Assembly: GCF_032854445.1 (NCBI RefSeq)
Contig: NC_088300.1
Location: 31,477,608-31,541,607 of the forward strand
Reading direction: 5' to 3'
Length of the DNA stretch: 64,000 nt
DNA from: Liolophura sinensis
Taxonomy: Eukaryota; Mollusca; Polyplacophora; Chitonida; Chitonidae
Every line of letters starts with the position of its first letter. Positions within the stretch are counted from its first letter, which is position 1. Of the stretch, positions 53,501 to 63,878 are shown piece after piece. The notes beneath the pieces are model-generated. The model made no database searches and was not told the DNA's origin. It saw only the letters and a program-made list of their open reading frames with translations. A program made the translations under genes and the position numbers.

Positions 53501-56500
53501 CCTATGATGGGAGACAGGCCACCTATGATGGGCGGACCTCCAGTGATGGGAGACAGGCCTCCTCAAATGAGTGATCGCCCACCAGTGCCTGGAGACAGGG
53601 GTAAAGTGCCAGACAGACCATTGAAAAATGAAGCTGTGGAGAGACAGCAAAACCAAGATAGTAGGGGTCCTCAGGGCAAGGAAATCCGGCTTCCACAGGC
53701 ACTGGAAAAAGTTTTGGCTTTTAAGGATGTGAGAGCTCAGCAAGTGGGTGTGTCAGCCGAGGATGCAATGGACCAGTCGTGTAAGTGAGCAATTGTCCGC
53801 TACTTTCATGTTGTTCTGTATTGGTTGTATTGGATGGTTTAGATGAAGGGATATGACCTGGATCAAGACTAGTTTATACTAGAATTTTAGACATGCTGGT
53901 TCTGGTTTTATGTGCTGTATTATAACTGTATATTGCATAAATGGTTTTTAAGGTGTTATTCTTAATCACACTTCTCAGTGTTTATGATGCATATTTGAGT
54001 ATTGTGTGGTAGAATCGTTCTGTCTAATCGTTCTAATTAGAGTAATTAATGAATAGTTTCTGGTTAGAATGGAACTTACAGAACTTCATATGCTAAAAGA
54101 AATTATAAAGAAATATGGTTATGAAAATTGTAATATTGAAGTAATAGTACATGCAAATGTCTGTTAAGCATACAAACAGACTGTATGAATAATAGAATCC
54201 GAAATACATTGTGATTCTAGTAAGGAGTTCATTGCAGTATCCGTATTTATTTTGTAGGATAATTAATTTTGTATAGGGTCAGTGAGTGCTAGGGGTTTAA
54301 TGTTGCACTTAACAATTTTTTAGTCATATGACGACGAAGGAATCCTTAGAGTACATGTAATGTGCCTCCTTGTTGTAGGACGGAATTCCACCGCTCTTTT
54401 ATCTAGTGCTGCTTCACTGAGACAGCTTACCGAAGGCAAGTAAGACGCCTGCCTGACCCATTACGCTGATACGGGTCAACCAGTTGTTGCACTATCCCCT
54501 TCATGCTGAACGCCAAGCAAGAAATTACAACTTCCTCTTTTAAGGTCTTAGGTGTGACTCGAACCAGGATTGACCCTGGATCTACCGCTCCCAAAGTGGA
54601 TGCTCTACCAACTGTGCTATCAGGGCCAGTAATTTTGTATAGGTACAACACTGTTTGTCAGGAGTTGTGTGCACTAAAGTCTTAAGATAGAATGCTTTCA
54701 TCACAACGTTAACTTTTTGTTTGCACAGCTCCTCTTAGAGATGCTGATGATGATGATGATGAGGAGGAGGAAGTTACCATGGAGAAAGAGGAAGAGGAAG
54801 AGCCAGCCAAAACCACACCCACAGACAAGGAGGTGAGATTGACAGATTTATATCACCATGAAAACATATGTCAGGTGGAGAGCTCAGTGCTTCATGAAAT
54901 TTAAGGTTGTTTCAGAGGTGTTCTGATTAATAATGTGTAATAGTGTATTTCCAGCTGTTTGAATCTGTGTTGCAGTTTTTTATCGTGGATTTATTTGAGT
55001 TTGACATCAGTAGTGTTGAATTTGATATCCATCTATTTTACATGCATCATGTTCATGTATTTTATTTATAGCTTGCTTTGGTAGTACTAATCATTCATTC
55101 ATTCATTTTTTCATTTAAGTTTCTTGGTGTACATTAAGAAATGACTTGATCCAAATTGGTGCTGACTATTCTGATCACTAAAAGGAAAATCCACATGTTG
55201 TTGATAACAAAACCGTCTCTTTCAGTCCAAGAATAAGCGCCGTAAGAAGAAAAAGAAGAAGGCAAAAAAGAATCGCTTCCAAAAGCAAGAGGAGGTGACT
55301 CCATTAAAAGAAAAAGAGGATAGCCGTGTAGAAGTGGAGTAAGGCTGGTTACACAGTTGTAGATGAATGATTTAAACTTGCTGTCTGTTTTTTATTTCAC
55401 CTCCACTCGCACAGTTCATTGGGCCTTGATGATGATGCCTATATGGCTATATGGCTATCTAGCGTTCCTCTAAGACCACGTCTTCCACCAATATGGTTGG
55501 AAATCTGTATATCACGGGTGGGAAAGTTCTTTGGTACCTTGCCAAAGGGTTGGTGGTTTATCCTGGGCACTGGTTTCTTCCACACATGACATTGACCCAT
55601 GACTATGGCATTATATGACAATCAACTGTTAAAATGAATAAATAATGGAAGATGAACTATTTAAGGTTCTTTGTGTTTTGAATCTGAAGACATCATATTC
55701 AACATGATGATGTTTTACTTATATTTTTTGCGATGTCAGAATGTTGAGAAGTTTGTAAAAAAAATTTATAACTGAAGTCTGTTATCAACAAATAATGTCT
55801 AATTTCAGGTATGTACAGGAGCAACTGGATTTGGAGCCAACTGACCCTAACTATTACACATTTGCTAAAATATTTGAAGCATTTAAGGTAAGAAGTTGCT
55901 GAAATGTGTCAGACATCTGGACAAAAGTCAACGCTGAACCTGATTAACTCAAAATCTGTATACATGTAGATATGTATTAATGCATTTTTCGATGCTTGAC
56001 TGTCTCCAGATATATTAAATCTGTTTGTGAAGGTGAGATTACTTGTGTATGAAATCATGATGTACATGTGTCATGAGTATCTAAATTTGCGTGCACATTA
56101 TTATGTAACAAGTTATGAAAAACAATTTTTTTTAAATATATAGTTTACAGTTGTGCTAATTGAAATTATTTCTTTTGTGGTTGTCAGCTTACAGAACCAG
56201 AAAAGTTACCGGTGAGAAGTGCGGCAGATGAAAAGCGAGAGGAGAAACAAGCGGAGCCTGTCAAGTCCCGAGGGATACTGGCTGATGAGCCAGAAATGGA
56301 GAATGATGATGATGATGATGTTAGTTAGTCAAGATGCTTGTATTTCAGTCGCTAAGACACACATGGTGTTGTTTCAGTCACATCCTTCCACAACTATTTT
56401 TTAGGAATTTCTGGGAATAATATGTTGCATAAATCTAATATGTTGCATAAATCTAATAGGGCTGTTACGGTTGAATATGGTACATATTGAGCTTGCTCTC

Positions 56501-59500
56501 GTGTGGAAAAATTCGCAAAGTGACCAGCCAAAGTTCTGTGGTTTTATCCAAGCTTTCCGATTCTCAAAGTTTACTCCACCCATGAAATGAACCATCATAT
56601 TCTTCAGTACAATCTTAAATCCCAATGCCTGGGTCTTGTACATGTCCATTTGCAAGAATGGTGCTATGTGCTTAAATTATCTCACTCAGTGACAAAGGGA
56701 TTCTTTGATCTGTGGCGTGAATCAACTTTATTCTGGGAGAGTCCACTGGTGTTTATCCTGTTTCAAATCCGGCTTCGTCTGCACTTGTTTGCAGAAGTGT
56801 GTCATGCATGATGATTTGTGGTTCTCGGTGTCCTCTAGACCTTGACCCAGTGGCCGATACATAAGTGACAGAATATTATCATTGTCACAATGAAAGGAGG
56901 ATACACAAGTAGGCCTGACAGCTTTGAGGCATAGAGCTATGGTTGAGTGCCAAGGTTTTTATAGTGAACAGCTAATGCTATGTACTTTGTGTCCACTTTT
57001 TATGTCTTTTTTCCAAGCCATGAGAACGTCAACATCATTAGCGAATGCCATTTGTTTTTCCTGAAGGGTATGTTTAGCCTGGCTGTGCTGTTTTAAGATA
57101 AGTTACCGATAAATGACTCCTATCAATGAAATCACACTTGACGTGATTACTTCCTACTACAATAAATGTTTGCAAATGGTAGTATCTGTCTCTTGTCTTT
57201 TCCAGCTCCCGCCAGTTGAGGAGGAGAAGCCGAAGATGTCCAAAAAGAAGTTGAAGAAGCTAACAAGATTAAGTGTTGCCGAGTTAAAACAGGTGGGATG
57301 TTCTCTTGTCTCGTGCTCTGAACGAACAGCATATGCAGGAAGTGACTAAAATTTCGCCCAGAAATATCATTTTTAGAGACAATTCATGACATAAAGTGTT
57401 ACGTTTGGTGCTGATATTTACATTTTTCCAATTAGAGTATCATCCTGCCTTCCAAACGAAGCTAAAATACCTTTGTAACATCAACAGAACCCTCAGAATC
57501 AGGTAAACTTATGCAATTTAGTCATGGTGAAAATTTAGGTCTTTTACCGACAAACCGAGGCCTCCGTGGCCTCCGTGGATAGCATGCCAGTGTGGTGTAA
57601 TGACTCGGGAGCCTTTAGTAAGTGCGGTGGCTGTAAGTTTCAAGTCCAGCCAACAGTACAAATGATTTTTGTTATGACTTGTAGCATTTGACAAATATCA
57701 CTGTAAAGACACATCACACAGTGTGAACGTTGCCATGTACTGTCCAAAACACCAATACTTTAATTCCACTGATAGTGTACCCATCCTAGGGCATTTTTAG
57801 AGGCAAATAAGGTATGACTTTTGGTGCAGAGACGTGCATTTTCCAGGAGAATGTCAATCTTCCTTCTGAAAGATCAAGAGAACTTTTAGAATTGAGCAAC
57901 CTAAGTGTGGATTGGGTCTACAGTAGTTGAAATAAACTTTGATAATAATCACTGACATGACAAGACAATTCAAAAGGATATGAATTTTCATCCAACATTT
58001 GTTGGTGATGTAAAAAGGGCATTCATCCTTTGCCACTCAATTTATGCTTCTGACCTCGTTTGTTTGACAGCTGGTAACACGTCCGGATGTTGTGGAGATG
58101 CATGATGTTACAGCACAAGATCCACGTCTACTGGTTCACCTCAAGGTAATCTCCCCAATACCCCACTCCCTCCACTCCCACCCCCCCTCCACTCCCATCT
58201 GAACAAAGAAATATAAGAACATCCACTACAAGTCATGTACTTTGTGGAATAAGAGCTATAAAATTGGCAATACACATTTTTCATATCATAAAGTTTCACA
58301 TGTTCATAGTCTTATAATGGTTGAGTGGTTAAAGATACTACCAAAACGGTCATAATAGTCTTATCAACAAGGCTTAACTCCTGGAAAAGGCCCTGAACTG
58401 CTTTGATAAGCATTTCCCCAAGCTCAAATCTGACACATACTGAAAGATTTGATACATTGATTACCTGTTTGTTCATCCCAATTTTCCCAGTGTGCACTAG
58501 GTCAGATATTCATGGTGTTCTTACCTATCTGTTAATGTTACAGTTGTTTGTTTTAGGTCACGTGTAACTTAGTTACAGTTATTTGTTTTAGGTCATGCCT
58601 AACTTAGTTACAGTTATTTGTTATACGTCATGTGTAACCTAGTGACAGTTATTTGTTTTAGATCACACGTAAGTTAGTTACAGTTATTTGTGTTAGGTCA
58701 TGCATAACTTATTTACAGTTATTTGTTTTAGGTCACGCCTAACTTAGTTACAGTTATTACTGTCAAGGGGAGTGTGTCCAGGCTGAGTGGCCTGGCAACT
58801 CTGATTTCTTCCTCCCATAAAACCCAACTTATGCTACTATTGAAAAATTCTTGAGTATAGTGTCAAAACAGCAGTCAAATAAATCAGATATTTCTTTTAG
58901 GCCACCCGTAACACAGTGCCTGTCCCGCGACATTGGTGTTTCAAGAGAAAGTACCTACAGGGCAAGAGAGGTATAGAGAAACCTCCTTTTGAACTACCAG
59001 AGTATATTCAGGCCACAGGTATCATGGAGATGAGGCAGGCTCTACAAGATAAGGTGAGACTGAATTGTTTAGGTGTTTTGGGTTTTGGTGGCAGATTTGC
59101 TTTAGCATATCTTGTCTATATATTGGTGAATTGAGCCGGCTGGTTTCAACAGGTAAGATTTATGGATAGATATACAATAACTTACAGATTAGAGGGTGAA
59201 GATCTCAGATTTTTTTTCTTTTTTCATAATCCTGTTTGTATGGCAGCACGATTATGAGCTGTGTAGTGGAAAATCCAAGCCAGAGTTACATGAAATGGTA
59301 TTCATGTAATATGAAAAATATGCATAGAGGGCTTTTTACCTTGAAATCCATTCAAAATATTTTGAATGCATGCATGTATGGTGTGCCGAGTGAGCTGTGC
59401 CAAAGTGCTTCAGTGAGCAACAAAATATTAGTACTCTCTGGCCATAAGTGGGAAGGTCTGTCAGCAACCTGCCGATGGTCGTTGGTTTCCCACCAGGCTC

Positions 59501-62500
59501 TGCTCAGTTTCCCCCCACCGTAATGCTGGCCACTGTCATATAAGTGAAATATTCTTGAGTACAGTGTAAAACACCAATCAAATAAATAAATAAAAAATAA
59601 ATAAATATTAGCACTGGTAGGCTTACCATCTCTACATATCTTCTACCAGAATGCATGTTACATGTATGATCTGTGAGAGTGTGTCATGACAAAACAGGCA
59701 GATTGAGGTCAGACGGTGGACCGGTAACAAAGAACAGGTCTTTCAAGTCATCATTGAAATGTGAATATGTGTTTCAGAAGCTAGTTACAAATATAAATGC
59801 AACACTTCTCTGCTCCAACTTACCACGATTAGGTTCAGCTTTACAGGTTTGCCTTTATTGTTGTAAGAAAATCCATTTTCACGCAGTTTGTTTGAATCAG
59901 AACTCGTGATCACATCTTACCAGTGTAGGCTTTGATGATCTAACAATGGCATTCATTGTATGAAAATTTGAAAGAGGAGGAGGTGCCAAGCTATAACCTA
60001 TTGAGTATTCAGATGTAAACAGCTGAGTTATGTTGATATCATGGCTGATTCCAGCCTTTCACACAACTCTGGGTATGGTCACAGCAGAGACTCGATCCGA
60101 CCACCTAAGTCTCACTGTTAAGCCCTGTAGTTGACCCCCATGCGGTGCGGATTACCAGCCTAAGCCTTTATGAAGTTTAATTAGAGGGGAAGGGGAGTCT
60201 AATATCTCATGTCATGCCACTCCCAACTCAGACTGTGTGGAAGTAACCAACAGGGAGTTAGTTATTTCACAGGTCTTCACAAAATTTTTTTTTTTTTTCC
60301 TGACGAACGACGGACACAACCTTGAGAACAGATCAATTGCTTGTTACGCACAACCAACAACATTTCAGTGAGGGTCTAGCTGGACTAGTGAGTGTATAAT
60401 TGTCCTTCTCTCAGTCCATACCTGGAGAGTTTACCCCATGTGGCAAGGCCCAGAAGTCAGATTGTCACTGGGGACTGGTCACTCTCCCCTGTCATCTCCT
60501 CCGGCAACTCAGATTGGCTAAACTTTATGGCCAGAAACTATTGGTTAAATTCTATGTGATTTACGGTAGCATTTATATGCTGAATATCTTGTGGTAGATT
60601 TTTAACTAGAAAACAATATTTTCACTGAATATTAACTTTTTCTAGTTGGCCGTGATTTAGAAACCACTGATTTGACATTACAGGCTGGTAGAGTTAAACT
60701 ATAAAGTGTCTTTGCGTGTCGATGGAACCTTAATGAAAATGTATTGATGGAACTTTAATGAAAATGTTCTTATTATGTGTGCAGGAGGACCAGAAGACAA
60801 TGAAGGCAAAGATGAGGGAGAAAGTTCGGCCCAAACTTGGGAAGATTGACATTGATTATCAGAAACTTCATGATGCATTCTTTAAATGGCAAACCAAACC
60901 AAAAATGACTATTCATGGGGATCTCTATTATGAGGTTTGTTGAAATAAAAAATGTGTGAAGTAATATAACATATAATATTTTACATTTACATCTCTCAGC
61001 TCAATAACTTTGGGAGTTTTGTTGTCCACATTTATTATTATTAATTATGAAATGAAGTTGAAGTGTTAGAAGATCCCTGGCTGAGGACGTCATCATCAAG
61101 TAACACCAAAATGAAGTATATATAAAGCACTGTGACTGGAAAAATGATTGACTTTTTTATTTGAATTTTCCAGCCAAGTAAAACATTTTACTTTAAAACA
61201 TTGGATTCTATGTTGGTCTGTTGGGAACAATAGGTCTCAGTGATGTCATCCATATTTTTGGTTTGAAATAGTTTGATTCCGTGCGGCAATATGCATTTTG
61301 AAAAAAAAATTTTTTCCTGCACAAGTGATCTTTCATCTAACATACATGTGTATATAAAGTGAGAGTTATGTATGCATGTACTTCATGCTCAGGGAATGTA
61401 ATTGCATCTGGATGACATCAAGATTCCATGTCAAGAAATCACTCCAGTGCTCATCTGATTACAAAAACATTTTGGTTTATGTATACCATGGATGGAGGAA
61501 ACTGCATAGGTTGTAATTAACATGTGGTACATAGATTATTTCAATAAATGTCTTTGTTCTGGTGCTCTGTTCTCAGGGCAAAGAGTTTGAGACAAAATTG
61601 AAGGAGAAAAAGCCGGGGAATCTTTCAGATGATTTGAAGACAGCCCTGGGAATGCCTGTGGGGGCGGTAAGTGGCATATTAATTTTCTGGCATTTAACAG
61701 CTTGCATGAAAGTCTTAAGAACTTGAAAACAAACTTTATTCCTTTCTACATGTACTTATTTATAATGAATGAGTATGTAAATTTCTTTGATTTGTACTCT
61801 TTAGCAGCGCGTAGCAATAAGTAGATGATAATAACTACATGTTTCTTGTACAGTTTGGTCCCAAAGTTGCGAGAAAACTTTTGGAACTGGAAAGTCAACA
61901 TTGTGTAAGATGTAACTATTTGTCATTCAATACATCTCCTTTCTTACAGAGCACTGTTCCCCCTCCCTGGCTTATTGCCATGCAAAGGTATGGTCCACCA
62001 CCTTCGTATCCTAATCTTAAAATACCTGGTCTGAATGCTCCCATCCCTGAGGTAAGTCAACCTGTATTCTCTTTCACTTAGGTGTGTTATAATGGGGATA
62101 GATTGTTCAGTATAAGATACTAACAACCCCTTTAAGTTTGCTAGTAGTAACTGAGAAAGTGTAGATACGCTCTGCTATTGATACCTTTAGCGTTAAGCCA
62201 GAAGTAAAGCTCTCTCCGGTTTGGTCGCAGCTTTAAGTATTGAGATTTGTTACATCCTCCAAGGATTAACCACAGTCATCCATTGGAATGAATTGTTCTT
62301 GAGTAAGGCAGGAAACTCCAAAGGTACATGGACTCACCCTGCCACCAGAAGACATAGTGAAGGTACAGCTGATAACTCCTCATTGTTATATGACCTAAAA
62401 AATTGTTAAGCATAACCCTAAGCATACATATATACGTACATAAAATATGTCTGAAATAAATATAAATATATCTAATACAGTAGCTGATCAAGTTACATGT

Positions 62501-63878
62501 AGTAGCTTGAGTTTTTTTTAACTTTGTCTTCTGTTTTCCCCATCAGAATTGTGCTTTTGGTTACCATGCTGGAGGCTGGGGTAAACCTCCTGTGGATGAG
62601 ACAGGTAAACCTCTGTATGGGGATGTGTTTGGCACACAAGGAGTAGATTTACAGGTGAGTTACCCTCGTGAAACAAGTGAATGTCACACCTATGTTTGAT
62701 TTTTTCGTCTCATCTATGCATGGCAAATCATGTGTGTGGCGGAACAGTTCTCACTCTAAGTGAGCCTCTGACCAATGGAGTTGCTTCAAGCCCAGCAACC
62801 TGCGGATGGTTGTGGGTTTCTCCCAAGCTCTGCCCGGTTTCCTTCCACCATAATGCTGGCCACCAGTAGATAAACACTTTCTGCGTGACTGGTTTTAATT
62901 TAGAATGTTTAGGGTGGATCACTCCTATTATTAATGTCTCCTGATGCATTTTTTTTGTCCGCCATAACATTTGTGATTAATGTCAAAATGTTGATTTTGC
63001 ACTTGTATCCATAACCTCAGTTATTAATGTTGTTGGTGTTGCTCCAGACCCCAGCAGAGAAGGAGGAGCTGGACAAGACTCAGTGGGGAGAATTGGAGTC
63101 GGAGTCAGAGTCTGAGGAATCCTCGTCGGAGGAGGAATCAGAGGAGGAAGGTGACCAGGCCACAGGGTTGATCACACCAGCAGGAGAGGGGTAAGCCTGA
63201 CACATGGTAACACAAACCATAGCACACCTGGTTTGTTTTCTGATTTGTCTTCTGCTGGTAAAAAAAAAGTTATTGGTCAGGTAATTGAAAAACACTTGTC
63301 TTGGCCTTGAAAAAAACAGGTAAATTAATCCTTCTTATGGGAAACTTATGGGAGACAACTACTAATAACTGACTTCCTTGGTAGGTTCCGCAGTTCGAAA
63401 TTAAAGGTGAATGGGTGCACCCTTTAGCCACTGCACCTCAAAAATATTACCTGTGTAACCATTTTGTAAATCTAGTGCACCCATCAAAAAATTTTCTAAT
63501 ACGACCCGTGGTTTCTAGATGGGCATAGTCTATGTAATAGAATATATGTGCTTTATAAATTCCAATTTAGGACAAAAAAATGTACTGAACTGCCTGCAAG
63601 TTACATTGTGGTATAGTACGACTGTAATGGCCAGACTCCATGTAAATTTATGTGATATCTTTGTTTTGTGTAGGTTGGTGACCCCAAGTGGTATGACCTC
63701 TATACCAGTGGGTGTGGAAACACCGGACATGATCGAGTTAAGAAAGAGACGTATTGAAGATGCCATGGACCAGGGTGGGGACACACCGGCTCTATACACT
63801 GTACTGCCAGAGAAGAAAACAAACGTGGGAGGGGCTATGATGGGTTCTGCTCATATTTATGATATTGCAGCTGCTACC
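44548..63878 (+). CDS. SF3B2: Splicing factor 3B subunit 2 (SAP145), 3' end outside window
   Basis: SF3b component of the U2 snRNP; it binds near the branch site and contacts SF3B4. Exons: 44548-44638, 46719-46768, 47286-47313, 47942-48024, 48871-49002, 50167-50361, 51219-51342, 52015-52673, 53066-53780, 54729-54832, 55226-55338, 55809-55887, 56188-56319, 57206-57292, 58071-58145, 58901-59053, 60785-60934, 61577-61666, 61950-62051, 62547-62654, 63048-63190 and 63674-63878, about 1206 residues so far (human total about 895 from memory). Order: SAP domain (residues 8-47), Glu/Pro-rich part, Gln/Glu coiled coil (129-234), Pro/Gln-rich exon 8, heptad repeats in exon 9, acidic and Lys-rich parts, the SF3B2 core (DUF382; SVAELKQLVTRPDVVEMHD, PVPRHWCFKRKYLQGKRGI), the PSP domain (PPPWLIAMQRYGPPPSYPN) and an acidic Ser/Glu stretch. 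The extra length lies in exons 8-9. The last exon seen ends VGGAMMGSAHIYDIAAAT, so the C-terminus is off the window. Confidence 0.97.
45225..45690 (+). repeat. Foldback-related repeat, copy 2 (SF3B2 intron 1)
   Basis: Homologous to 28590-29045: GATTACGTATACAATCACAG, CTATCAATTCCAGGTAGAT, TGAATGCATACTCCTCACAG and AGTGTCAGTAGTTAT. The opposite arm present in the 28-kb copy is not seen here, so this copy is one-armed. Confidence 0.75.
45727..45875 (+). mobile_element. SINE family A, partial
   Basis: B-box remnant TTTCAAATCCAGCTCATGC, then GGAAAGGTCTGCCAGCAGCC, CCGCCATAATGCTGGCC and AAATATTCTTGAAAA. The tail is lost. It lies in SF3B2 intron 1. Confidence 0.88.
48268..48530 (-). mobile_element. 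SINE family A, near full length
   Basis: Complement order: tail at about 48270-48300, CAGCATTATGGTGGGAAG core, GCTGGACTTGAACTTACAGC (B-box) and CTAACCAACTGA (A-box). It lies in SF3B2 intron 4 and moderately diverged. Confidence 0.9.
48578..48762 (+). mobile_element. SINE family A, diverged
   Basis: GACTCAGGAGCTTCTCA, GGAAAGGCCTGGGAGCAACC, CCACCACAATGCTAATTG and AACACCAATCAGATAAT. It faces the opposite way to the copy 50 bp to its left, making an inverted SINE pair in SF3B2 intron 4. Confidence 0.82.
49149..49724. mobile_element. MITE-like element, ~575 bp, ~21-bp terminal inverted repeats
   Basis: Left end TTTAAAGGAGAAGAAAATTT, right end AAAGTTTTCTTCTCCTTTAAA, almost exact complements. There is no open frame of note. 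The TTTAAA at both edges could include an AT-rich target duplication. It lies in SF3B2 intron 5. Confidence 0.75.
50456..50720 (-). mobile_element. SINE family A, full length, with target-site duplication
   Basis: The best-preserved copy, so it serves as the family reference. On the minus strand it has a head with A-box TGGCTCAGTTGGTTAGCGTG-like sequence and B-box GAGTTCAAGTCCAGC, the body, then an AAATAAATAAAT tail. It is flanked by a perfect 11-bp repeat, TCTTGCATAAA, at 50445-50455 and 50721-50731. It lies in SF3B2 intron 6. Confidence 0.95.
52788..52985 (-). mobile_element. SINE family A, 5'-truncated
   Basis: TTATTTATGTGATTGGTG tail complement, CATACTCATGAATATTTCAC, AACATTAGGTGGGAAG and GAACTGGACTTGAACTCAC (B-box). 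It ends about 80 bp before the exon 9 acceptor of SF3B2. Confidence 0.9.
53066..53620 (+). repeat. SF3B2: Coding 21-bp minisatellite in SF3B2 exon 9
   Basis: About 25 tandem copies of a 21-bp unit encode the heptapeptide [G/N]-[D/E]-R-P-P-[H/Q/M]-M. The frame is kept throughout, with only two or three units shortened or altered (for example GDRPMM and GGPPVM). The remainder of exon 9 returns to conserved SF3B2 sequence (IRLPQALEKVLAFKD), so the array is an insertion within a Pro-rich linker. It is Arg/Pro/Met-rich and predicted disordered. Confidence 0.95.
54278..54629 (-). mobile_element. SINE family B, full length, with target-site duplication
   Basis: A 352-bp tRNA-derived element in antisense orientation in SF3B2 intron 9, about 100 bp before the exon 10 acceptor. 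On the minus strand the head reads GGCCCTGATAGCACAGTTGG, then GGTAGAGCATCC (A-box region) and TGGTTCGAGTCACACC (B-box). The body ends in a GAGTACGACG-like conserved segment and a short CACT tail. A perfect 14-bp duplication, TAATTTTGTATAGG, flanks it (54264-54277 and 54630-54643). Confidence 0.95.
57562..57650 (+). mobile_element. SINE family A, head only
   Basis: GAGGCCTCCGTGG (with a local duplication), then GTGTAATGACTCGGGAGCC and a damaged B-box, GTAAGTTTCAAGTCCAGCC. The body is absent. It lies in SF3B2 intron 14. Confidence 0.8.
58150..58200. repeat. C/T-rich tract
   Basis: CCCACTCCCTCCACTCCC-like pyrimidine repeats directly after the exon 15 donor of SF3B2. Low complexity. Confidence 0.8.
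58540..58755 (+). repeat. 35-bp tandem array resembling the exon 16 splice acceptor
   Basis: Six units start at 58540, 58575, 58610, 58645, 58680 and 58715, with a partial at 58750. Each reads ACAGTTATTTGTTTTAG, then GTCACGCCTAACTTAGTT or a close variant. The real exon 16 junction at 58900/58901 reads ATTTCTTTTAG, then GCCACCCGTAACACAGTG. By hand, about 10 of 11 intronic and about 13 of 20 exonic positions agree with the unit, so the array may be amplified from that junction. Confidence 0.85.
58785..58885 (+). mobile_element. Possible SINE-A remnant
   Basis: CTTCCTCCCATAAAACCC, then AAAAATTCTTGAGTATAG and CAGTCAAATAAATCAG. Diverged, with the core deleted. It lies between the 35-bp array and exon 16. 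Confidence 0.6.
59440..59607 (+). mobile_element. SINE family A, 3' half
   Basis: GTGGGAAGGTCTGTCAGC, CCCCACCGTAATGCTGGCC, AAATATTCTTGAGTACAG and a long AAATAAATAAATAAAAAATAA-type tail. It lies in SF3B2 intron 16. Confidence 0.9.
62230..62425 (+). mobile_element. Possible SINE-B-like 3' remnant
   Basis: TATATGACCTAAAAAATTG, then TTAAGCATAACCCTAAGC, resembles the SINE-B end. Upstream, TTGTTCTTGAGTAAGGC is closer to SINE-A. It is old and ambiguous, in SF3B2 intron 19. Confidence 0.45.
62795..62876 (+). mobile_element. SINE family A, fragment
   Basis: CAGCAACCTGCGGATGGTTG, TCTGCCCGGTTTCC and CCACCATAATGCTGGCCACC. The tail is truncated. It lies in SF3B2 intron 20. Confidence 0.85.

Noticed and set aside
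52841-53743. A 300-codon open frame antisense to SF3B2 exon 9, with regular His/Pro/Tyr/Trp repeats
   Set aside because: The antisense frame is open only because the 21-bp coding minisatellite has no stop in its complement. It runs through a SINE and the exon 9 splice site and has no conserved sequence.
55226-55341. Stop codon TAA after GTGGAG in SF3B2 exon 11 considered as the end of the gene or a break
   Set aside because: A donor GTAAGG begins two bases earlier (GTGGA|GTAAGG). Splicing to 55809 restores GAG-TAT-GTA (E-Y-V), which matches the family, so the frame is intact.
61839-61949. Extra SF3B2 coding before exon 19 (open frame from about 61839)
   Set aside because: The frame is open by chance. 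The acceptor CTTACAG at 61949 gives the conserved join MPVGA-STVPPPWLIAMQ, while the upstream residues do not match the family.
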